A DNA stretch of 33,962 nt from a virus, in the IMG/VR virus record IMGVR_UViG_3300008110_000304, positions 1-33,962 of that record, one strand, 5' to 3'. This document shows positions 25,618 through 33,208 of this stretch, piece after piece. Below the pieces are notes generated by a model. It ran no database searches. It had not been told where the DNA came from and saw nothing but the letters and a program-made list of their open reading frames with translations. The number at the start of each line of letters is the position of its first letter. Position 1 is the first letter of the stretch. The translations under genes and the position numbers were made by a program.

Positions 25618-27474
25618 TTAACAGTCTCCGTAGGATTCACCACACTTTGCTTCACAGGCTACGGGTAATCCGATAGCCCAATCTGGTGGAGTAGACATTA
25701 CTTTAGTTATGAACGCAAGTGCTTCATCTTGCTCACTTTTTGGAGCGACGATTACTGCTGCGTCATGCACGGTCAGTACTGGACGGTAGTGGTCTCTAAT
25801 AGACAACATCTGTTCGCCAACAATAATTCTGGCTAGTGCCTGCACCACGTTCTCAACGACAGCCCCGCCCCAGATCGTGACCTTACCCTTGCGGGAGTCG
25901 TAGGTAGCCTTGCCATCCTCCTGCCTCAAGTTCGGGTAATGAATGTACAAACCGTTCGGTAATTTGATACCTGCTGGGCCAACCTCAAGAACTTTGTGCT
26001 TACCCAAGTAATACGGACGGCGATCCCTAGACCAACCCATCATGTCGTCCAACGCACGATCCGAATCCCGCCAGAGTTCTGTGATCTTGTCGTTCTCTTT
26101 CCGATACAGATCGACGATGCGCTTGCATTCTTCCTCGGCCAAATCCGCACCCGGTGGCTGAGTCTTCAACGTGTGCTGAAGTTTCTTTGCACCTGTGCCA
26201 TACCCCAGACCTAGTATGCAGGTCTTTCCGACAAAGCGTTCAACGGGGTTTGCTTTGCTGATGGGCTGCTTATAGATCTTGCTGGCAAAGACGCTATAAA
26301 CGTCGTCTCCTTTAGCAAACTGTTCAACCACATCTGTCTGTCCTGCCAACCACGCAAGCACACGGGCTTCGATCTGCGATGAGTCACAGTTGATAACCAC
26401 GTGATCCTTCGGAGCCATGACTGAGTTCTTCAAGGCTTTCTTTTTCTTGTCGCGGCTCGGCAGGTTCTGGAAGTTTACCGAATCGGCTCCTGCCCAACGC
26501 CCGGTGTGCGCCCCGTAATACTTCAACGGAATTGGAAGTAATCCTTTGTTCCTAGCGCCGATGCCGATGAATCTCTCCACGCGAGACTCTTCGATGGTGG
26601 ACTTTGTACCCAACCGGACAGCACACAACTGCTGAATGAACGGATCTTCGTGTTCCGATAACGCGATAAACCCCTCGTCGTTCTTGGCAAGAGCGTATGT
26701 CTCCTTGCCTGTCGTGGGAGATATCTTCAGAGGAACCGTAATCCCGCTGTCTTCCAAAACGGCAGCAAACTGTTTGTTGCTTGCGAGTTTCTTCCGCACT
26801 TCCTCTTCGCTGCCTACTTCAAGAGTGTCCATGAGGCCACGCAGCAACGTGGACTTCTCCTGCCGGATCTCATCCAAGCGTTCAACCAACAACGCATCAT
26901 CCACCCGCAGTACCGGAATCGTGTACATGCGGATCGTCATGTCGATCAGGTCGAGTTCGCTTTGAGGGAATCTCTCAATAAGCCTATTAAAAAGATTATA
27001 GGTAAGATTAACATCGTTGCGGCAATAACCAGCATACCGATCAAGATCTCCACTATTAAAATCCAACCTCTTCTTACCCAACGCATTGACTACCTCCGTC
27101 CCTTTCTCTCCAAGTTCGTATCTTTTGACAAGCGCAGATAATGATCCACCTGCATCCACACCATGTAATGCTCTCGCTATACACAACGTATCAAAGTAGT
27201 AAGCTGGCACGATCCCGAAAATGAATGACAGGATGCCGCCATCAAACTGCGTGTTGTGGCACAGGAGCGCAGACGTATTCCAGTCCACCTGATTCAGCCA
27301 CGCCTTGATCTCCTCGTGCGTACCGCTGAACCATTGTGTCTCGTCCTCGTCAATCTTCATCGCAACGCCGATCACCTCAAATCTCGGGTCGCGGATGTAT
27401 TCTTCAGTTGTTAGCCTCTTCAGACTGAACTGCTGATCGTAATAAGTCTCAAAGTCCAACGTCACGAAACTCAT
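25618..27474 (-). CDS. Family A DNA polymerase with 3'-5' exonuclease
   Basis: 618 residues, a short phage-type Pol I without a 5' nuclease domain. Exonuclease motifs: LDFETY (D7, E9), HNTQFDGG (D78) and YCRND (Y150, D154), all catalytic residues present. Polymerase motifs: A, INCDSSQIEARV (D364); B, RFVGKTCILGLGYG (R413, K417, L421, Y425); C, LTVHDAAV (H570, D571). L421 aligns with E. coli Phe762 and T7 Tyr526. Leu at this site is a known variant among environmental phage polymerases. It is the replicative polymerase of this phage. Its start overlaps the upstream zinc-finger gene stop by 4 nt. Confidence 0.95.
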   Translation of the reverse strand: MSFVTLDFETYYDQQFSLKRLTTEEYIRDPRFEVIGVAMKIDEDETQWFSGTHEEIKAWLNQVDWNTSALLCHNTQFDGGILSFIFGIVPAYYFDTLCIARALHGVDAGGSLSALVKRYELGEKGTEVVNALGKKRLDFNSGDLDRYAGYCRNDVNLTYNLFNRLIERFPQSELDLIDMTIRMYTIPVLRVDDALLVERLDEIRQEKSTLLRGLMDTLEVGSEEEVRKKLASNKQFAAVLEDSGITVPLKISPTTGKETYALAKNDEGFIALSEHEDPFIQQLCAVRLGTKSTIEESRVERFIGIGARNKGLLPIPLKYYGAHTGRWAGADSVNFQNLPSRDKKKKALKNSVMAPKDHVVINCDSSQIEARVLAWLAGQTDVVEQFAKGDDVYSVFASKIYKQPISKANPVERFVGKTCILGLGYGTGAKKLQHTLKTQPPGADLAEEECKRIVDLYRKENDKITELWRDSDRALDDMMGWSRDRRPYYLGKHKVLEVGPAGIKLPNGLYIHYPNLRQEDGKATYDSRKGKVTIWGGAVVENVVQALARIIVGEQMLSIRDHYRPVLTVHDAAVIVAPKSEQDEALAFITKVMSTPPDWAIGLPVACEAKCGESYGDC

Positions 27475-27656
27475 TTCTTATTTAATTCCCTTACGTAGAC
27501 CCAACCCCTGCCTGTCTCGATAAACCCTGCTGCTGCAAGGGCTTCAACTGATCGGCAAGAGCCAAACTTGTATCGATGTGATCGGAACGATTCCGGTGTA
27601 GCGAATTGACGCTTACACTCCGTACACTTTCTTTCCTTTTTTACTACGACTGTCAC
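27471..27656 (-). CDS. Small zinc-finger protein
   Basis: 61 residues with a GTG start; GAGG lies about 9 nt upstream. RKCTECKRQFATPESFRSHR followed by YKFGSC gives C11 and C14 plus a downstream His and Cys, a single C2HC/C2H2-like finger. The C-terminal half (AAAGFIETGRGWVYVREL) looks like a small beta unit. It overlaps the following polymerase gene by 4 nt and the preceding gene by 44 nt. It probably binds DNA or a replication protein; no specific role is known. Confidence 0.6.
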   Translation of the reverse strand: MTVVVKKERKCTECKRQFATPESFRSHRYKFGSCRSVEALAAAGFIETGRGWVYVRELNKK

Positions 27657-27819
27657 TTTCTAACCTCGCTACTTCCTTTCTCAACCAAATGATTTCGTGG
27701 TGGCACTGCCACAACACGCTTCCCACCGTCAAGAACTTCATCTCTGTTGTCGTTGACGCATCGTTGACCTCGTTTGGTAAGGCACGAATCAAGTCCAAGA
27801 TATCGTCTTCAATTTCCAT
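27613..27819 (-). CDS. Small hypothetical phage protein
   Basis: 68 residues, ATG start overlapping the end of the methyltransferase gene by 11 nt. It is acidic at the N-terminus (EIEDDILDLIRALPNEVNDA), has a central WQCHHEIIWLRKEVARLE helix with coiled-coil character, and ends in a basic tail (SRSKKGKKVYGV). The tail lies in the 44-nt overlap with the zinc-finger gene, which has another frame. No family was recognised. Confidence 0.5.
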   Translation of the reverse strand: MEIEDDILDLIRALPNEVNDASTTTEMKFLTVGSVLWQCHHEIIWLRKEVARLESDSRSKKGKKVYGV

Positions 27820-28516
27820 ACGCCCTCTTAATTACTAACATCTGCGGGTAGTACCGTATTTCATCGATCAGATTCTTACCGTCCACTTCCTGCATCAGGT
27901 AGTCCATAAACTTCACGATCTCGGCTCGGCTGTTCACCGCTGCCGGATTGAAGTACTTACGGAACTGTTCGGTGTATGCAGGGTTATACGTGCAGCCCAA
28001 GTCTTCAATGACGTAGTACCCGCCATGCGCTACGTCCTGAAAACAATTACTAAACATCGCCACCATGTCCTCAGCAATGTGCGAGGCGTCATCCACGAAC
28101 AGGTCAACCGTTTGCGGCAGCATCTCGTTGGACTTGCACAGATCAGCGATACGGATCTCGACGTTCTCCATGTCCTTACAGAGTTCTTTACACTCTGGTC
28201 GAATGTCATACCCGATGATCTCGGATGCAGGGAGATAGTTACCCCACATGCGGAGTGATGCGCCACACGCAACACCTGCCTCAACCACAAGCAACTCTGC
28301 CTTCTTACGATCCCGCCCTGCCAACAACTCACTAACGATCTTCTCGTAGTGCTTGGTGTAATTGTGTTTGATCGTACCCTTGTCGCTGCCGTACAGATCG
28401 GCAAGACCTTGCAGCGAGAGTTCGGTCAGATCAACCTCACCCACGTTCGGCACGTACTCTTCTGGGTTAACGGTATCTAAGTACCGCCTCACCCCACCTC
28501 TAGCGTTTCGATCCAC
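27809..28516 (-). CDS. SAM-dependent methyltransferase (CmcI/TylF-like)
   Basis: 235 residues. ADLYGSDKGTIKHNYTKHYE (39-58) is a signature of methyltransferases linked to glycan and antibiotic modification. VVEAGVACGASL (77-88) is the SAM-binding loop, IGYDI (101-105) ends strand 2, and FVDDASH (140-146) carries the metal-binding acidic pair. YYVIEDL (167-173) follows. These resemble cephalosporin-hydroxylase/macrocin O-methyltransferase-like proteins that act on sugar hydroxyls. The acceptor is unknown; nearby glycosyltransferases suggest a glycan. It overlaps the upstream 71-residue gene by 17 nt. Confidence 0.75.
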   Translation of the reverse strand: MDRNARGGVRRYLDTVNPEEYVPNVGEVDLTELSLQGLADLYGSDKGTIKHNYTKHYEKIVSELLAGRDRKKAELLVVEAGVACGASLRMWGNYLPASEIIGYDIRPECKELCKDMENVEIRIADLCKSNEMLPQTVDLFVDDASHIAEDMVAMFSNCFQDVAHGGYYVIEDLGCTYNPAYTEQFRKYFNPAAVNSRAEIVKFMDYLMQEVDGKNLIDEIRYYPQMLVIKRAYGN

Positions 28517-28715
28517 GTAACAACTCCACTTCAGTCTTCAAAGTATTCAATTCTAATGTAATCACTGTAGCCTCCTCGGATAACCCGGCTCTGCGTATAT
28601 TCTCCAAGGCTCGGTTTATCTGCTGTTGTTGTGTTTGACCATAGCCCCACGGTGCTGCACTCATTTCGTTTTTCCATGAACCGGGCGGCGATTTGTCGTC
28701 GTATGTTACTGACAC
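28500..28715 (-). CDS. Small hypothetical protein with strong ribosome binding site
   Basis: 71 residues. The GTG start at 28715 is supported by AAAGGAGG placed 6 nt upstream. The sequence begins MSVTYDDKSPPGSW and ends in a helix, ENIRRAGLSEEATVITLELN then TLKTEVELLRGSKR, that looks like a short coiled coil. Nearly all of the gene lies inside the 3' part of the neighbouring longer frame (stop at 28531) in another reading frame. No known family was recognised. Confidence 0.6.
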   Translation of the reverse strand: MSVTYDDKSPPGSWKNEMSAAPWGYGQTQQQQINRALENIRRAGLSEEATVITLELNTLKTEVELLRGSKR

Positions 28716-28941
28716 GCTCTTCCTCCTTTATCCGGTCGTCATATTGTTTGATCCCACGGTACACGGCACTAGCCATGTGATGCTGCTTGATGCCCCAATT
28801 CTCTACCAAGTCTTTGTACTTCACCCGCTCGTCATACTCTCTGGCGTACGCCTTTCGTTTCAGCAGAATCTTGTACTGCTCAAGCGAGAGAACCAAGTTA
28901 AACCTCGACGGCTTGGTGTATACACTCAGCCTCTTACGCAC
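28531..28941 (-). CDS. Putative DNA-binding hypothetical protein
   Basis: About 136 residues from a GTG at 28941 with GAGG upstream; a TTG at 28974 is possible but has no ribosome binding site. The first 90 residues are basic and look genuine: a positively charged start, FNLVLSLEQYKILLKRKAYA, and YKDLVENWGIKQHHMASAVY, which resembles a helix-turn-helix with recognition helix HHMASAVYRGI. The last about 60 residues (RFMEKRNECSTVGLWSNTTT) overlap the 71-residue gene for 185 nt and look less convincing. The C-terminus may be shadow sequence left after a frame change. Confidence 0.5.
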   Translation of the reverse strand: MRKRLSVYTKPSRFNLVLSLEQYKILLKRKAYAREYDERVKYKDLVENWGIKQHHMASAVYRGIKQYDDRIKEEERVSNIRRQIAARFMEKRNECSTVGLWSNTTTADKPSLGEYTQSRVIRGGYSDYIRIEYFED

Positions 28942-29200
28942 GTTCCTGCCTCGTCTTATCTCGTACCAGTACAAGCAACTTACACATCACGTGCGACTGA
29001 GTGCGGTTCTTGTTGTCGATGTCGTACTGCTTGGCATACATCTCAATGATGTCCCAACGGATAACTTCTAGATCACCGTTGTCACCAATCTTCGCCCAGA
29101 CGGTATCAGCGGGGACTGCCTTAGAGTTACCTTTGCTGATAATCAACTCGGCGTACTCTGCACCATCAGTGGGTGCAACTGCTGCGGGAACCTTTGCCAT
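28934..29200 (-). CDS. Small hypothetical phage protein
   Basis: 88 residues. The ATG at 29200 has AAGGAG 7 nt upstream and sits 1 nt after the glycosyltransferase stop. The sequence has short beta-like stretches (EYAELIISKG, DTVWAKIGDNGDLEVIRWDI) and a basic helical end (SHVMCKLLVLVRDKTRQER). No domain was recognised. It overlaps the following frame by a few bases. Confidence 0.55.
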   Translation of the reverse strand: MAKVPAAVAPTDGAEYAELIISKGNSKAVPADTVWAKIGDNGDLEVIRWDIIEMYAKQYDIDNKNRTQSHVMCKLLVLVRDKTRQERA

Positions 29201-29201
29201 C

Positions 29202-29876
29202 TCACATCTCCTTCGCTATTGCCAACCACTCGTCGGCGTACTCAACATTCTGCCAATCCTTAAACCAAGGGCCACCTCGGGTCATGTGTACAGCTACCGG
29301 GTTAGGGCAGTCCTGCTTGGTGTGCCATCCTTCCAGATAGTTATAGGCAATCGGCAACCCACCGATGTGTTCGTCGCCTGTCCATCTGAACCTGTGCAGA
29401 TACATACCCGTAGCGATGTTCACCGTCTTCGGCGTCAGGATCTCCCGTACATCTTCATGACCACAGTTAAACAGCATCAGACTCGACCAATTCTTTCTTG
29501 GGTATTGGTGCTGCACAGCCCCGTCCATCTTCGTCTCTTCCTTCGGCTTGTACCGATGCTGCACACACATCACGCTGTACTTCGGATCGGCATAGTCCAT
29601 CAGCCCTGCAACATCTCCTCGCCAGAGAAAGTCACAGTCCATGAACAACGCCCAACCCTCGTAGCCTGCGAGATACGGCGTGAGGAAACGAGTGAAGGAA
29701 AACTCTGTAGATGACAGCGGGTCATGTTCGCGCCAGTACAGATTCTTCTCACGCAGATCGCTCTGCTTGATCGGCTTGATGTTCAGTTCGATGGAGGAGT
29801 TACGCGCAAGCGACTCCCGACAAACCTGATACGCAATGTCTTCTCGACTGTCCCAACCAATAAATACTTTCATCAC
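29202..29876 (-). CDS. GT-A fold glycosyltransferase (GT8-like)
   Basis: 224 residues. MKVFIGWDSREDIAYQVCRE opens the fold; TEFSFTRFLTPYL and WALFMDCDFLW place a DxD-type metal site at D80-C-D82. NWSSLMLFNCGH (129-140) and AVHMTRGGPWF, with H197, match the C-terminal nucleotide-sugar and metal-binding motif of GT8-like enzymes. It should transfer a sugar from a nucleotide donor; donor and acceptor are not readable. No signal peptide or membrane segment, so cytoplasmic. Its ATG overlaps the stop of the trimodular glycosyltransferase by 4 nt, so the two are probably co-translated and may build one glycan. Confidence 0.78.
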   Translation of the reverse strand: MMKVFIGWDSREDIAYQVCRESLARNSSIELNIKPIKQSDLREKNLYWREHDPLSSTEFSFTRFLTPYLAGYEGWALFMDCDFLWRGDVAGLMDYADPKYSVMCVQHRYKPKEETKMDGAVQHQYPRKNWSSLMLFNCGHEDVREILTPKTVNIATGMYLHRFRWTGDEHIGGLPIAYNYLEGWHTKQDCPNPVAVHMTRGGPWFKDWQNVEYADEWLAIAKEM

Positions 29877-31735
29877 ATAGCCTCAAACAGTTGTTTCCGA
29901 CTCGGCCCTTTGTAGTGAATGATCTTCGCACCGTCGTGCTTGTGTTCTGGTAAGCACCCAATCACCGACTCAGGCATCTGCGGAGGAGCCCATCGCTTGC
30001 CGTACTCGCGCAGCACTTCCTGATCTCCGTACCACTTCTTAAACTTCGGGTCGAGTTTGTCGTAGATCTTCAACATCTCATGCCACGTATAGCCGCTCTC
30101 TGTGGCTACGGCGCAGCCCACGTAGGGATACAACTCATCCAAAGTCTTGCCTTCGTACTCATCGAACCGGATACCACGCTGTTCGACATTGAATATAGCG
30201 TCCTTACCAAACTCACGGCGGCACAGGGACGCACGTTTATTCTGCAACAACTTCTCCACCTCTACGCGATCCACAAAGATCATATCGGTGTCGATGTAGA
30301 GTGCGGGTCTGGAGAAATCTAATTCAGCAAACGCTTTCATGCGTGAGTACATCAAGTTCTCACGATCAACTTTGAACTCCACACGACGGCACACACCCAT
30401 GACATCAGGCGTATCTTCATCTGTACACATGATGACGTTAGCGTTCGGGTTGTAGCGCAGCAGAGACTTGACCATCTTCTGTGGATACGAAATGTCATCA
30501 CCCACGTGGAAGAAGACAAAGTTATCTCGCACACGTGTGGCATCGTAGTCGAGTATGAAGTCCAACTCGTCCTTGACCTGTTGCAACTGCAAGTCCCACG
30601 GCGCGTTCATGTTCTCGCGCTGAAAGATCTTGACCCCGCTGTACCACAGACTCTCCTTTCCTTCGCGGTTGTTCCAGTACCAGAGTTTGTTGGCATCAAG
30701 GAGTAGAATGTCTTTACCCATCGCACCCGCAATATGTACGGTCGCACACGATGGCGAGATGATCAGATCACACAATTCAATCAACGCAGCCGTGTTCTCC
30801 AGATCCAAGAACGTATCAATGTGCGTCGTGATCAGGTTCGGGTGATAGTCCCGCCCTTCTTCTTGGGCTTTGCCGTACTGAAGATTGATGAACTTTACGT
30901 TCGGTGTATCCAGTATGGGTTTGAATGCCGCCAAGGGCACGGACTTGTGTTCCCCGATAACTGGAGCGGTACTTGTCCATGCCAGACCAATCGTGAACGT
31001 CTCGCCCAGATCCAACTCCTTACGCAACGCTTCAACGCGATACATATCAGAACTCATGTATTCGGTAGAGACGTAATGCGGGATGTCATGCACCCGTTTA
31101 ATAAAGTATTTACCCATGCTTGCAATGGGGATGTGCGAGTCATGATCGGACATCTTGATCTTGGCATTGTGCGGCAGGAACGTGACGTTGTTGGCCTTAC
31201 ACCCACGCTGCAACAAGTTAGCCAGACGCATATCAATCAGGACAGTTATGTGTTCAACCTCACCCGCTAACGCTTCGATCAGGGATGCGTAAAGAATCTG
31301 ATCACCGATGCCCTGCTCCGTCCACACAATCGGACGCTTCAAGCCAAGGCCACGCTCCCATTGAGGATGTATGGTGGACAGGCGCGGGGACTGAAACGAT
31401 TGACTACCCCATCGTCGCTCATAGCCTTCCCATCCTGCCTTGAAGTCGCCCATCTGTAGCGCGAGCAAACCCAACGTCCACCCGGCATCGTCGTTCACCG
31501 GATCGAGACGGTTAGCAATCTCAAAGTACTTTCTAGCAGGTTCCCACCTGTGCATCTCCCAATGACAACGCCCAGTCTGTAAGGCAGCCGCAACAAAGAT
31601 CGGCAAGATTGAGTTCACGTTCTCAAGCAACCCAATGGCTTCGTCGTACTTACCTTCACCCGCCGCTGCCAGACCTTTCTCAAAAATGTCTTTAGAGAAG
31701 TCGTACAGGGTCTTGCCTTTCTTTGCTTCGGTCAT
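29873..31735 (-). CDS. Trimodular TPR / GT-B / GT-A glycosyltransferase
   Basis: 620 residues with three parts. Residues about 10-110 are TPR-like helical repeats (GEGKYDEAIGLLENVNSILP, ARKYFEIANRLDP). Residues about 130-395 resemble a GT-B enzyme of the GT9/GT41 kind: EQGIGDQILYAS (140-151), IGLAWTS, and SPSCATVHIAGAMG (327-340). Residues about 400-620 form a separate GT-A domain with DTD at 482-484 and H607 in HYKGPSRKQL, as in GT8-like proteins. The protein could add two different sugars in sequence, with the TPR part holding a protein acceptor. The domain reading is by motif; targets are unknown. It starts 9 nt after the coiled-coil gene. Confidence 0.78.
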   Translation of the reverse strand: MTEAKKGKTLYDFSKDIFEKGLAAAGEGKYDEAIGLLENVNSILPIFVAAALQTGRCHWEMHRWEPARKYFEIANRLDPVNDDAGWTLGLLALQMGDFKAGWEGYERRWGSQSFQSPRLSTIHPQWERGLGLKRPIVWTEQGIGDQILYASLIEALAGEVEHITVLIDMRLANLLQRGCKANNVTFLPHNAKIKMSDHDSHIPIASMGKYFIKRVHDIPHYVSTEYMSSDMYRVEALRKELDLGETFTIGLAWTSTAPVIGEHKSVPLAAFKPILDTPNVKFINLQYGKAQEEGRDYHPNLITTHIDTFLDLENTAALIELCDLIISPSCATVHIAGAMGKDILLLDANKLWYWNNREGKESLWYSGVKIFQRENMNAPWDLQLQQVKDELDFILDYDATRVRDNFVFFHVGDDISYPQKMVKSLLRYNPNANVIMCTDEDTPDVMGVCRRVEFKVDRENLMYSRMKAFAELDFSRPALYIDTDMIFVDRVEVEKLLQNKRASLCRREFGKDAIFNVEQRGIRFDEYEGKTLDELYPYVGCAVATESGYTWHEMLKIYDKLDPKFKKWYGDQEVLREYGKRWAPPQMPESVIGCLPEHKHDGAKIIHYKGPSRKQLFEAM

Positions 31736-31744
31736 AATTTTTCC

Positions 31745-31966
31745 TCAAGCGTCCTTGATATGAATATCAAACATATCTCTCGCCACGCAGCCACGCTCAT
31801 AACAACCGGGGTCAAGAAACTTAACATCCTCTCTCAATCTGTCGAGTTCCTTTTCTTGTTCAACCCAACGTATTTCACTCTGAGCCAAACGCTCCTCAAG
31901 AAATTCAATCCGCGCTCTGAGTTTCTGCTTGGACTCAAAAAAAGATTTTAAGAATTTAATAATCAT
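31745..31966 (-). CDS. Small coiled-coil protein
   Basis: 73 residues from the ATG at 31966, chosen because GGAG lies upstream and the 27 codons before it in frame overlap another small gene. The sequence is a continuous helix with heptad spacing (KLRARIEFLEERLAQSEIRW, then VEQEKELDRLREDVKFLD) and a Cys-containing end (PGCYERGCVARDMFDI). It may oligomerise or act as an adaptor. No family was recognised. Confidence 0.55.
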   Translation of the reverse strand: MIIKFLKSFFESKQKLRARIEFLEERLAQSEIRWVEQEKELDRLREDVKFLDPGCYERGCVARDMFDIHIKDA

Positions 31967-31986
31967 GGTCTTCGTATCTCCTATGT

Positions 31987-32103
31987 TCACCAGTATTCCC
32001 TCCCACCTCTTGATGCACCCCAACTCGGTGGCGGCACGTGTGCCCACTCTCGACGGCGATACTCTTCGCGTCTCTTAAAGAAATCTAACAGCCAACGGAT
32101 CAT
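31987..32103 (-). CDS. 38-residue basic micro-protein
   Basis: A short frame fills the gap between the alpha-CTD gene and the coiled-coil gene. Its ATG overlaps the preceding stop (ATGA), and AGGAGG lies 7 nt upstream. The predicted peptide begins MIRWLLDFFKRREEYRRREW and ends with a Pro/Gly/Ser/Arg tail and EYW. The amphipathic start followed by many arginines suggests membrane or nucleic-acid contact. The strong ribosome binding site and ATGA coupling are the main support; function unknown. Confidence 0.55.
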   Translation of the reverse strand: MIRWLLDFFKRREEYRRREWAHVPPPSWGASRGGREYW

Positions 32104-32552
32104 GCTTCGCCCTCCTTGAGCAAACGATGTAGTTGCTCAATAAGTTTTGCATACTCAAGTGACTTCACCGGATCATCGACGTTGCAGTTAATCACAAGAC
32201 GATGCGCGGCAATCCGCATAGCTTTGATCAGTTTCTCTCTCGTGACCGGCACGATATGCTCATCAGGACTAGCAACATTGAGATCGCTTGGAGGCCAATT
32301 CTCCAACTTCATATTAAATTTCAAACCGACCTGCACCAAAGATTTTTCCAACTCTTCGATTGACTTCCTACCCAAGTTGGGTATGCAGAGAAGTTCCCAT
32401 CTTTGTTTTTGAACGAGTTCGCCAATCGTGTTTATCCCACCGGCTTTCAAACAATGACTCAAACGAACTGTTAGCCAAAGTTCATCAACAGGTGCGGTAA
32501 ATATGTTTGGATACCTTGACAGGATATCTTTCTTTAAGTCGTACTCGCTCAT
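32100..32552 (-). CDS. Stand-alone RNA polymerase alpha C-terminal domain (alpha-CTD) protein
   Basis: 150 residues. Residues 21-88 align without gaps to E. coli RpoA 256-323. Residues equivalent to DNA-binding R265, C269, K271, G296, K298, S299 and E302 are present (R30, C34, K36, G61, K63, S64, E67); N268 is His (H33). The end, MKLENWPP (81-88), matches RpoA. The sigma-contact E261 is Trp (W26), and the 287 patch T-E-V-E reads Q-R-W-E. There is no RNA polymerase N-terminal domain; a helical tail of about 60 residues follows instead. It may bind UP elements or host factors and redirect host transcription. ATGA overlap with the methyltransferase; AGGAG 5 nt upstream of the ATG. Confidence 0.88.
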   Translation of the reverse strand: MSEYDLKKDILSRYPNIFTAPVDELWLTVRLSHCLKAGGINTIGELVQKQRWELLCIPNLGRKSIEELEKSLVQVGLKFNMKLENWPPSDLNVASPDEHIVPVTREKLIKAMRIAAHRLVINCNVDDPVKSLEYAKLIEQLHRLLKEGEA

Positions 32553-33208
32553 GTCATCTCCTGTCGGACGAATTCGATCCTGCTGTACGGAATCAATGCA
32601 GCGGTCTTATGTCCTTCTCTTGGATAGATCAACGCATAGTTCGGACGATCTAACATCAGGGCGTTCATCACGCCCTTTTCTGTTCCCTCAAAGTCATCGA
32701 ACACAAAGATCGTGCCGTCGTAGACAATCTTAGACAGCGGCTCCATGTCTTCTTGGCTCAATCGACCATCCAGATACACCATGTCCATCGACTGATCCGG
32801 CCCCAACTTCGCCAACTCCTCAAACATCTTGTGTGATGGAGTCTTGTAGAAGTGCTTGATGTTCTGATCACCGGGGCTGACACAGATCTTGTTCGACACA
32901 TCGCATGTGTAGATAGTGCAGCCGGAGAACGCATTACGCATCGTCACCGTAGATGTACCGATGAACGTACCGACCTCGGCAATGTTGTACGGCTTGAAGT
33001 ACCGGGTTATCAGATACAGGTCTTCAGCGTCACCGTAACTAATTGATCCGGTGTTGTATGACGCTTTCTCTCTGTATTTTTCCTGATCGTTGACGATATC
33101 GCTGATACTGTCTTCTACCCATTCCATGCTGTCGCGGTCAGAGATGATCTCCCAGAACATCTTGCTGAAACGTCGCCGTCCTACCTGCAAGTTCTTGAAG
33201 CGGCTCAT
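32549..33208 (-). CDS. SAM-dependent methyltransferase (class I, Methyltransf_24-like)
   Basis: 219 residues. IAEVGTFIGTSTVTM (76-90) is the SAM-binding glycine loop; IYTCDVSN (99-106) ends strand 2 with the acidic residue. MDMVYLDGRLSQEDM (141-155) and IFVFDDFEGTEKG (167-179) match the metal/active-site strands of O-methyltransferase-like enzymes with a YLDG motif. It differs clearly from the second methyltransferase at 27809. Substrate unknown; sugar or small-molecule O-methylation is the best guess from the family. Co-translated with the alpha-CTD gene through ATGA, and it overlaps the DUF3310 gene by 4 nt. Confidence 0.75.
   Translation of the reverse strand: MSRFKNLQVGRRRFSKMFWEIISDRDSMEWVEDSISDIVNDQEKYREKASYNTGSISYGDAEDLYLITRYFKPYNIAEVGTFIGTSTVTMRNAFSGCTIYTCDVSNKICVSPGDQNIKHFYKTPSHKMFEELAKLGPDQSMDMVYLDGRLSQEDMEPLSKIVYDGTIFVFDDFEGTEKGVMNALMLDRPNYALIYPREGHKTAALIPYSRIEFVRQEMT

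Noticed and set aside
29001-29714. 237-codon + strand frame
   Set aside because: Antisense to the DxD glycosyltransferase and a small gene; no recognisable motifs.
30734-31270. 178-codon + strand frame
   Set aside because: Antisense to the GT-B part of the trimodular glycosyltransferase; no start signal or motif.
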